A stretch of DNA of 64,000 nt from an uncultured Mycoplasmataceae bacterium. GTDB taxonomy: Bacteria > Bacillota_I > Bacilli_A > Mycoplasmatales > Mycoplasmoidaceae. This document shows positions 56,106 through 64,000 of this stretch, one piece after another. A program made the translations under genes and the position numbers. Location of the stretch: the NCBI GenBank assembly GCA_947041945.1, contig CAMREV010000003.1:22101-86100 (forward strand), read 5' to 3'. Positions within the stretch are counted from its first letter, which is position 1. Each line of letters begins with the position of its first letter. The notes under the pieces were generated by a model, which was given only the letters and a program-made list of their open reading frames with translations, was not told the DNA's origin and ran no database searches.

Positions 56106-56272
56106 TGGAAACAGTTAAGGAAGAATTAAAAATTGCCCCAAAAAACAATTCTAAAAAAAGAAAATGAATTCTTTTTTTAGGATTGGCTGTTATAAATTCT
56201 GGTTTAATTGTTGGTTCAACATTTGCAATATTAGAAGCAAATAGTAAAATAACAATAGGGGAAAAGGTTTAG
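56105..56272 (+). CDS. Small single-helix membrane protein
   Basis: A 55-residue frame starting at the ATG that overlaps the aminopeptidase stop (TAATG). It has a basic start (KKRKW, Trp by TGA) and a membrane helix at residues 22-43, with a short outside tail. It ends three bases before nox. Such a tight fit in an operon supports a real gene, but there is no known family and no function can be given. Confidence 0.5.
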
Positions 56273-56275
56273 AAA

Positions 56276-57661
56276 ATGAAAATAATAATAATAGGAATAA
56301 ATCATGCAGGTACTTCTGCACTAAGAACACTACTAAAACAAAATAGTGATTTAGAGATAACAGCAATTGATAGAAGTGATAATATATCATTTTTAGGATG
56401 TGGAATTGCACTAAGTGTTTCTTCAGTAGTTAAAGATGTTGATGATCTATTTTACTCAAATGCTAGAGAATTAAAAAATATGGGCGCAAATGTTTTAATG
56501 AAACACGAAGTAGTTAATATAGATACTAATGCAAAAACAGTTACTTACATAAATTTAAATGATGAAGAAAATCCAAAAAAAGAATATGTTGAAAGTTATG
56601 ATAAATTAATCTATGCAACAGGATCTTCACCAATAAATTTAAATATTGCTAATAGCAATGCAAATAACATTTTATTATGTAAGACATATATTGATGCTTT
56701 AAAAATAATTGAAAAAGCTAATGATGAATTAATAAAATCAGTAGCAATAATTGGTGCTGGTTATATTGGTGTTGAATTGGCAGAGTCATTTATTATTAAA
56801 AATAAAAAAGTATCTTTAATAGATGCAAAAGATAGAGTTGTAGCAAATTACTTTGATGATGAATTATGTTATGAACTAGAAAATGCAATGAATAAAAATG
56901 GTATCAGTCTTCATCTTGGTGCTGGTGTAAGAGGTTTTGAAAAAAATGAAGCCGGATTTGTAACTGGAGTAAAAACTGATACTGGTATAATCAAAGCTGA
57001 TATGGTAATTGTTTCAGTTGGAGCAAGACCAAATACTCAATTATTACCGAATGCTACTAAAATTGCTAATGGGGCTATTATAGTTGATGAATACATGAAA
57101 TCATCTATTCCTGATGTATATGTAATTGGTGATTCTGCTGCCATATTTAATACAGCTTCAAAAACATTTGATAATGTTGCTTTAGCTACTAATGCTGTTA
57201 AAGGCGGAATTGTTTCTGCAAGCAACATAAATGGTATTGAAATTGCTAAATTAAAAAGTGTTGTTGGTACAAATGCTATTCATGTCTTTGGAGAAAACTT
57301 ATCAAGTACAGGTATTAATGAAAAAAGATGTCAGGATTTAAAAATTGATTACAAAGTAGTGCAATGAACTGATAATGATAGACCAGAATTTATGAATGAA
57401 TTTAATAAAGTAACTGTTAGATTAATTTATGAAAAAAACACCTTAAGACTAATAGGTGCTCAAATTCATTCTCGTTCAACAAAAGACACACATATGGAGT
57501 CAATTAATATGCTAGCTTTAGCTATTCAAAAAAATATGACTATCATTGATCTTTTAACAACTGATGTATTCTTCTTACCTCATTATAATAAACCTTTCAA
57601 CTTTATTATTTCAGCCATTTTAAAGGCTTTAGACTTATGTTATTTAAAAGAAAATTATTAG
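56276..57661 (+). CDS. nox: NADH oxidase (FAD, CoA-disulfide reductase family)
   Basis: A flavoprotein of 461 residues that oxidises NADH with oxygen, regenerating NAD for glycolysis. It has the FAD-binding start KIIIIGINHAGTSAL, a redox-active cysteine in SFLGCGIALSVSS, the NADH site AIIGAGYIGVELAESF and the FAD site PDVYVIGDSAA. The last 130 residues form the dimerisation domain. A frame through TGA-Trp at 57365 joins both halves. It is translationally close to the small membrane gene and is followed by a perfect hairpin. Confidence 0.93.
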
Positions 57662-57690
57662 AATTCAAAAATTCTAATAATTTTTATTTT
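57654..57690 (+). terminator. Terminator after nox
   Basis: A perfect 12-bp stem (57654-57665 with 57670-57681), loop CAAA, then a T-rich run. The stop codon of nox is in the ascending arm. Confidence 0.85.
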
Positions 57691-57697
57691 AATTTAC

Positions 57698-57703
57698 TAT
57701 AAT
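57698..57703 (+). promoter_or_regulatory. Candidate -10 box of mnmA
   Basis: A TATAAT lies only 14 bases before ATG 57718, which has no Shine-Dalgarno sequence. If real, the transcript is leaderless or nearly so. Confidence 0.4.
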
Positions 57704-57717
57704 ATCATTGTATTATT

Positions 57718-58815
57718 ATGAAAAATAAAAAAATTATTATTGGTTTATCTGGTGGAGTAGATTCTGCTGTCAGTGCATTTATTTTAAAAAAAGCAGGTTA
57801 TGATGTTTTGGGTGTTTACATGCAAAATTGAGATGCTTTTTTGAATGGTGAAAACAATTTAAAATCATCAGATGATGGTTGTGAATCAAAACAAGATTAT
57901 GAAGATGTATTAAAGATTGCTAAATATTTAGACATCAAAGTACATAAAGTTAATTTTGTTAAAGAATATTGAGACAATGTTTTTGAAGATTTTATTAAAA
58001 AATATTCATTAGGAAAAACTCCTAATCCAGATGTTTTATGTAATAAAAATATTAAATTTGAAGCTTTTAGAAATTATGTTTTTAAAAATTTTGAGTGTGA
58101 TTATTTTGCTACTGGTCATTACGCAAACAAGGTTATTAATTTAGATCTATCAATTGATTTAAAGATGTCAAAAGATGAAAAGAAAGATCAAACATATTTT
58201 CTTTGTCAACTTAATCAAGAGCAATTAAAAAATGTTATATTCCCATTAGGAAACATAACAAAGCAAGAAGTAAGAAAAATTGCTGAATTTTATAAAATAC
58301 CTTCATGAGATAAAAAAGATTCAACAGGAATATGTTTTATAGGCAAAAGAAAGTTTAAAGATTTCATTGATAACTATATTGAAAAGAAACCTGGAGATAT
58401 TATTGACATTTCTACAAAGGAAGTAGTTGGCAAACATGAAGGATTACATTACTTTACAATCGGTCAAAGAAAAGGATTAGGTTTAGCTGGTAATCCTGAT
58501 AAATATCTAGTATGTAAAAAAGACTTAGACAAGAATATCATTTATGTTTCTCCAAGTTTAGATGAAGAAAAATATTTATTTAGTAATAAATGTACTTTAA
58601 ATAACTTTAATTGAATAAATAAGATACCTGTTGATAATAATGTAAAAATTAGATATAGACATTGTGGTAAGCTTCATAATGCTAATTTCACTATTGATAA
58701 TGACAAAGTGATTATTAATATTGAAGAAGAAGTTAAATCAATATCAATAGGACAATATGTTGTTTTATACAAAGACAACATTTGTCTTGGTGGTGGAGAG
58801 ATTATTGGAATATAA
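57718..58815 (+). CDS. mnmA: tRNA-specific 2-thiouridylase MnmA
   Basis: Thiolates U34 of tRNA-Lys, Glu and Gln (all three tRNA genes are in this window). The 365 residues have the ATP-pyrophosphatase loop [11 protein letters not shown] (9-19), the catalytic pair C108 (VLCNKNIKF) and C206 ([11 protein letters not shown]), and the [14 protein letters not shown] block near residue 245. Sulfur would come from a cysteine desulfurase such as SufS. Trp codons are TGA. Note the absence of a ribosome-binding site. Confidence 0.95.
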
Positions 58816-58850
58816 ATAAAAAAAGTAGGTTGACTACTTTTTTTATTTAT
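58812..58850. terminator. Bidirectional terminator
   Basis: A perfect 17-bp inverted repeat (58812-58828 with 58834-58850), loop GTTGA, with A and T runs. It includes the mnmA stop codon and also ends the convergent nitroreductase transcript. Confidence 0.9.
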
Positions 58851-58855
58851 ACATA

Positions 58856-59578
58856 CTATATTTTAAATTTTTCTTTTATTAAATCTGTTCATTCCTTTAA
58901 TATATCACCACTTAAAAACTCATTATGTGTTTTCATGAAAGAACTTACAAAATCAGAAAATTTGTATTTATTACTTTTTCCTGAGTAATAACTTTTCATT
59001 ATTTCATCATATTCATCAACTCTTTTTTTAACTTCTTCAAAATCATATTCATTTTCAAAAACTTTATTTAATTTTGGCTTAACTTCATTTATTGAATTAG
59101 GTTCTCCGATTAATAGACCCATAACAGGTATATTGTTATTGAGATTTAGTTTTTTCATTATTTCTTTTGGGAAGGATTTTACAACACCTTGATAACAAGT
59201 TCCATATCCTAATGAAATTGCTGCATCATTTAGCATTGTGCAACTTATGGCTGCATCAAATAAACATGTAGAATAAAAACTAAGATTATTTGTATCTAAT
59301 TTTGAATTTGTTTTTTCTTCTAAATATTCAAACATATTTTTTTCTAAGTAAAAAATTGCAATCATTGAACATTTGTCAATTGCTTCTGTGGAATATATTA
59401 TTTCTGATAATTCTTTTTTTAGTTTATTATCAGTTACAAATACACATCCAAAGTGATGGCAGTTTGTAGAAGTAGGAGAAGAATTAACTATATCTTTAAA
59501 AGATTGTATTACTTCTTTACTTAATTCGGATTTCTTGTAATCTCTACAAGAAGTTCTTTTTAACATTTTATCTATCAT
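58856..59578 (-). CDS. Nitroreductase-family flavoprotein
   Basis: A 240-residue FMN enzyme of the nitroreductase family. It starts with the FMN-binding RTSCRDYKKSELSKE, has SSPTSTNCHHFGCVFV, the helix DAAISCTMLNDAAISLGYGTCYQGVV and IPVMGLLIGEP, all standard for the family. The substrate is unknown; members reduce nitro compounds, quinones or flavins. AAGGAATAAAT precedes the start. The reading frame passes a TGA-Trp at 58889 and stops at TAG 58856. Confidence 0.88.
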
Positions 59579-59653
59579 ATTTATTCCTTTATAAAAAAAA
59601 TATACTATATCTTCAATTATATAAATTGTTGATGTAATATATTATTTTTTTTA

Positions 59654-59681
59654 TTATCTATTATCTATTATCTATTATCTA
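59654..59681. repeat. Heptamer tandem repeat TTATCTA, four copies
   Basis: Four exact head-to-tail copies of TTATCTA, followed by a partial one. The stop codon of the small membrane protein gene is in the third copy. A 7-base unit cannot keep frame when copies are lost or gained. Confidence 0.85.
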
Positions 59682-60024
59682 TATCTGGGTATTTATTTTT
59701 AATTTTTGAATTTAAAATTAATCCACAAATAAATGCAGGTAATAAAAACAAGCATAATACTCCTAGAAGAGAAGCGGACTTAGAGATATCTCCATCATCT
59801 AGGTTAACAATTATTGATTTTATTGCTCATATTATGTCTAGCACAATCAACACGAATAAAGGAATTATTAAAAAAAATAATGCAAGAGAAATAAGTTGGC
59901 TTTTGACATTTTTTCTTGATCAATCATAATATTCTTTTAATTTATGATCGCCAATGAAAATATGCTCTTGTTCTTGCTTTTGCTCTTCTTCTGATTGAAT
60001 GTTAATATTTTCTTTTTTTTGCAT
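59668..60024 (-). CDS. Small two-helix membrane protein
   Basis: A 118-residue protein with a hydrophilic Glu/Gln-rich start (EEEQKQEQEH), then membrane helices at residues 44-66 and 86-105, and a short polar tail. AAGGAATAAAT stands before ATG 60024. Two Trp are TGA. The last codons (PDIDNR, stop) are written by a heptamer repeat, so copy number changes would alter only the tail. It is divergent from the DUF262/DUF1524 gene and shares with it a region containing a palindrome. The family is not recognised. Confidence 0.6.
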
Positions 60025-60036
60025 ATTTATTCCTTT

Positions 60037-60060
60037 TTATACTATACAAGTATAGCATAA
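60037..60060. promoter_or_regulatory. Operator-like palindrome between divergent genes
   Basis: A 24-base near-perfect dyad: CTATAC (60042-60047), AA, GTATAG (60050-60055), flanked by TTAT and ATAA, with a single mismatched pair. It overlaps the likely -10 region of the small membrane protein gene (minus strand) and lies about 90 bases before the DUF262/DUF1524 gene. It has no T run, so it is a better operator than terminator. Confidence 0.5.
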
Positions 60061-60151
60061 TGGACAGCCTTTTTTAAATAATCATATACATAAATTATTA
60101 CTTTTTTTAAAAATTTATCTGTTATACTGTAAAAAACATTTTAGGAACATT

Positions 60152-62074
60152 ATGGCAATATTAGAGGAAAAAAATCTATTTGAATTAATTGATAAAGAAT
60201 TTTTTGAGATTCCTATTTATCAAAGAAATTATGATTGAAATGATAAAGATGTTGAAAAGTTTTTTAAAGATATTTGTGAAAACTTACAAAGAAATAGAGA
60301 TAAAAATTATAATCGTGATGATGCAACAAAGTATTACATAGGCAATATTATTGCTTGTTATAATGAAAAAAATAATACTTTAATGTTAGTAGATGGACAA
60401 CAAAGAATAACTTCTACAATTATTATTTTTGCTGCAATTAGAAAAATTTTAATAAATGAATATGGTAATAATAAAAATATTGACTCAACATTAAAAGATA
60501 AATATTATAATTTACTTGAAGAAGTTGAAAAAATAACATCAGAGAAACATAAAGGAAAAAGCAAAATAAAATTGTCAAGTATTGAAAATGATGACTTGCT
60601 TAAAAAACTATGTTTTTGAGAGGAAAGCGAAAAGATATCTATTGAAAGCAAAAAAGAATTAAAAGCGACAAATATCTATCGTAACTTTGATTCAATTACT
60701 AAATACATTCTTAGTATAATAAAAGAATCAAAGATTAATGATTTTGAAAAACTTATTAATTTTTTTGAAAAAGATGTTATTAAAGCTTTTTCTCACTCAC
60801 TTATTGCTTTAATAAGAATTTCCTCTGAAAAAGATCAACCTAGTAAAATATTTGAAACAGTTAATACTACTGGAAAGAAATTAAAATCATCTGATTTAAT
60901 TAAAACTTATATCTTTTTCTTTGCTCATGAAGAAGACATAGTAGAGCTTTCAAAATTTTACATAAATTATGTCGATCACAAAATAAAAGAATTGAAACCA
61001 TATTATAGTGATTTATCTGGTTGATATAGACACATGATTTCTGTATTTGGTTCAGAACATACTTTGTATTCAAAAACAAAAAATAATGGTCTAGATATTT
61101 TTTATGGTTTTAAAAACACGATTAATAATGATAAAAATAGTAAAGAACCCAAAAATATTTTTAAAAGATCTTTTGATTTTGAAAATTTTAATGATACAGA
61201 AGAGTTTGTTCAAATATTGATAAAATATGCAACTATAACTTCACACATTTATAAATTAGTAAAATCAGAAAAGGAATCAAATAAACAAATAATTTATAAT
61301 AAGATCATTGAAGATGCTTGACATACATATTATCCATTAATACATACACTAGTAATGGATCTATTTATCCAAGATGAAAACAACAAAAATGAATTTAATT
61401 GTATTGATAACAAAAAAGTAATTGATGAAATCAATAATGTAGCAAAACTTGCTATGCATAGTAGTTTGAATGGAACTAATGAAAAAAACTTAACAAGAGG
61501 TTTTGTGATACTTCATCCAAAATACAAAAAAGAAGTTTTTGAAAACAAAGAAGATATTTCTTTCTGAGATTGAATGAAGAAAAGAAAAGAGGATAGTGTT
61601 CAAATTTTTGCTTTAAACAAAGATAGTTTGAGAGATATGATTAAAACTTCAAATATTTATCAAACATCTAAAACTAGAGCAAAAATAATGCTTGCAGCAA
61701 TAGAAGGCTATTCAGGACATTTTGAAACATCTTTAAATGAACTTTTAGATAAATATGAGGTTGAGCATATCTTTCCTATTTCACCATCTCAAGAAACCAA
61801 AGAAGAATATTATAGTTACTTCACTAACAAAGAAGCAGCAATTGATTTTTATAGTAAGATAAGACATACTCTTGGAAATCTAACCCTTGTAACACCAGAA
61901 GCAAACAAAAAATTAACCAACTCTTCTTGATCAGAAAAGAAAAAAATATATTCAAATAATTCTAAATTGAAAATAAACAATAGCTTGTCCCAATATGAAA
62001 AGTGAGATGAAAAAAGTTATAATTCTAGAATTGATTCCTTAATAGATGATTTAGTTAATTTTCTAAATATATAA
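60152..62074 (+). CDS. DUF262/DUF1524 protein, putative GmrSD/SspE-like nuclease
   Basis: A 640-residue protein with the DUF262 (ParB-like) motifs IPIYQRNYDW (20-29) and VDGQQRITS (80-88), a long helical middle, and a C-terminal DUF1524 HNH-type domain with YEVEHIFPIS (E538, H539) and HTLGNLTLVTPEANKKLTNS (572-591). This domain pair is found in type IV restriction enzymes such as GmrSD and in SspE-like anti-phage nucleases, where the first domain hydrolyses nucleotides and the second cuts DNA. Target specificity cannot be read from sequence. Frame crosses several TGA-Trp codons. It is followed by its own hairpin terminator. Confidence 0.85.
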
Positions 62075-62138
62075 AAAATTATTTAGATAAATTATTCACC
62101 ATATTGATTTTTTGTTGACATTTTAAAGAAAAGGAAAC

Positions 62139-62170
62139 AATCTAAGACAATCACAATTGTCTTAGATTTT
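62139..62170 (+). terminator. Terminator after the DUF262/DUF1524 gene
   Basis: A perfect 12-bp stem (62139-62150 with 62157-62168), loop TCACAA, then T residues. The following 140 bases hold no convincing gene; a less AT-rich patch at 62172-62235 is noted under findings. Confidence 0.8.
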
Positions 62171-62308
62171 TAGTTTATCTTCAGCAAATGGTTGATTAAA
62201 TCTTAAGAACAAAAAAGGTAAAACGCTTGAGGATTTATATAGATAAAAATAAAATTTTTTATATAAAAGATATTAACATTATATAATGTATAGTATTAGG
62301 AAACAAAT

Positions 62309-63640
62309 ATGAATAAAAAAAATATAATAATAACTGTTTTATCTGTTTTACTTGGTACAACAACAACAACAGCAATTGTTGTCCCATTAATTTTAATGGA
62401 TCAAAATAAAAAAAATAACTTGATTAAAAAAGAAAAAATGATTAGTAATTTAGGTGTGTCTCCTAAATTTTCTGAATATTATAATACAATAGGAGATCAA
62501 AATTCAAATATTGTTAATACAATTTTAAATGCTGCAACTCCAGAAGAAAAAATGTCATGAGTTTATGCAACGAATTCAAAAAATCAAGTTATTAATGATG
62601 GTATCCAATCCGTTAAAAGAGTGGATGTAAAGGAAGTTGCCGGGATTAGTACAACTGAATTTGAAGTTCTTTTCAATGAAGATTATGAACAATTTGAAAA
62701 CTTATCAAACATAGTTACTATAACTAATAAAAAAATAATTAATATTAGTTGAAAAATAACTGCCAAAGATGCTATTCAAAAATTAATTCTTGACAATGGT
62801 TTTGTAACTGCTGCAGATATTGAAAATCGTTTGAATTTAACATATGGATCTTCAACAAATTTACAAAAAGTCATAGATATTTCTCTTCCAAACTTGGTAA
62901 CAAATGCAAAGTTTTCTGTTGATAAAAATGAAGCTGGGACTTTTGATATTAATTTAAAAAATGTTTTATTAAATTCAAATGAGTATGCAGTTAAACAAAT
63001 TGATCCTTTAACTAATCTTTCAGTTGTTCTAAATTGAACAGATATAAAAGTAACGAATGATTATGTTTGAAAATTCTTTAATGGTAAAAAATTCTCTACA
63101 AATGAGAATCTAGTTGTTGAAGTTCAAAAGCCAGAATTTAAAAATTATTTAAAAGTATTAATTCAACAAAATAATTTAATTACAAACTTAGAAACAAATG
63201 TGAAACAAGTTTTCAATGATAAAGCATTAATTACCAATTTAATAGTTAGTGTAAACATCAAAGGTTATGACAAACCAATAATTCTTCCAACTATAGAAAA
63301 TATACCAGCTCAACTAACTATTAATCTTGAATTTAAACCTAATATAAACTTACATCTTGAACAAATTATTCAGACAAGTGAAACAGCAGGAAATACTCTT
63401 GAATTAGTCAAAGAAATATTTGCAATACCAGCGAATAGAACTTCTATATTTAATCATTTGACAGACGATTCAAAATTACAAGTTATTGATAATAAAATTA
63501 TTGATATAATTGTAGATTACGATGGTAATATTCTAGAAAATAAGTATAATTTTATGATTATTTTCCAGCCAAAACAAAATTTTACTGGAGAAACTAAAAT
63601 CAATATAAATGGTGTTAAAGGAAAAATAACAACCCCTTAG
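62309..63640 (+). CDS. Secreted or membrane-anchored protein, function unknown
   Basis: A 443-residue protein with an N-terminal signal or anchor helix (residues 5-30) that has no lipobox cysteine; indeed the protein has no Cys at all. The extracellular part is rich in Asn, Ile and Lys with predicted strands and shows no known motif. A TAGGAAA before ATG 62309 and a TATAAT near 62282 suggest its own promoter. Three or four Trp codons are TGA. A good terminator follows. Its place between a putative nuclease and a methylase may be chance. Confidence 0.65.
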
Positions 63641-63646
63641 ATAATC

Positions 63647-63678
63647 AAAATACCTTAATAAAATAAGGTATTTTTTTT
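63647..63678 (+). terminator. Terminator before the methylase gene
   Basis: A perfect 11-bp stem (63647-63657 with 63664-63674), loop ATAAAA, and a run of T. It separates the secreted protein gene from the methylase. Confidence 0.85.
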
Positions 63679-63757
63679 ATTACTAAAAATAGTCTGCAGT
63701 ATTTCAATATTACTGATTAAAATATTATTAATACAAAAAACATTATTTAAGGTATTT

Positions 63758-64000
<243 letters not shown>

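Noticed and set aside
59654..59681. CRISPR-like array at the heptamer repeat
   Set aside because: There are no spacers; it is a simple tandem repeat. No CRISPR array was seen anywhere in the window.
62172..62265. Minus-strand small gene in the gap after the nuclease gene
   Set aside because: The open stretch has no ATG, only a late TTG, and no ribosome-binding site, so it is kept only as a sequence trace.

Overview
This is a chromosomal segment of an AT-rich Mollicute that reads UGA as tryptophan. In-frame TGA codons run through almost every conserved gene at tryptophan positions, and a tRNA-Trp with anticodon UCA is encoded at 37164-37239. Coordinates here ignore TGA as a stop. The exo / mutM / coaE / dnaE neighbourhood, the rpsL-rpsG-fusA-tuf string, the very low GC and an SssI/MpeI-like C5 methylase suggest the pneumoniae clade of mycoplasmas, possibly a Malacoplasma-like species. 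That placement is inference.

Left part (1-28.5 kb): the end of greA, a five-tRNA cluster, and rpsL-rpsG-fusA-tuf. Next come an ABC-2 type exporter pair and a 1142-residue lipoprotein on the other strand. A compact sufC-sufD-sufS-sufU-sufB operon makes Fe-S clusters, and miaB further along is an Fe-S client. Then follow a 629-residue protein of unknown function, pepP, rpmG, a rhodanese, a membrane Ser/Thr kinase joined to rsgA, miaB, a glycosyltransferase, an RDD membrane protein, pcrA, a second lipoprotein, an HU-type protein and gap.

Middle (28.5-42.3 kb): a nucleoside-type ABC uptake operon (BMP binding protein, double ATPase, two permeases), five tRNAs on the minus strand, divergent ktrB/ktrA potassium uptake genes, tRNA-Trp(UCA), rpsF-ssb-rpsR behind a possible S6:S18 autoregulatory leader, an FMN azoreductase, then secG-rnr-smpB (secretion, RNA decay and trans-translation).

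Right part (42.3-64 kb): two tandem paralogous membrane proteins, an MprF/YbhN-type membrane protein, a GT2 glycosyltransferase, trmB, a DEAD-box helicase with a 33-bp tandem repeat, and the replication/repair string dnaE-exo-mutM-coaE. Leucyl aminopeptidase, NADH oxidase, mnmA and a nitroreductase follow. The last 5 kb look accessory: a small membrane protein ending in a heptamer repeat, a DUF262/DUF1524 (GmrSD/SspE-like) putative nuclease, a secreted or anchored protein, and the first 62 codons of a C5-cytosine methylase that run into a (GA)n tract of at least 55 bp at the window edge. The tract is the mark of a phase-variable gene. No CRISPR array, insertion sequence or prophage was seen. 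No gene-free stretch exceeds 300 bases.
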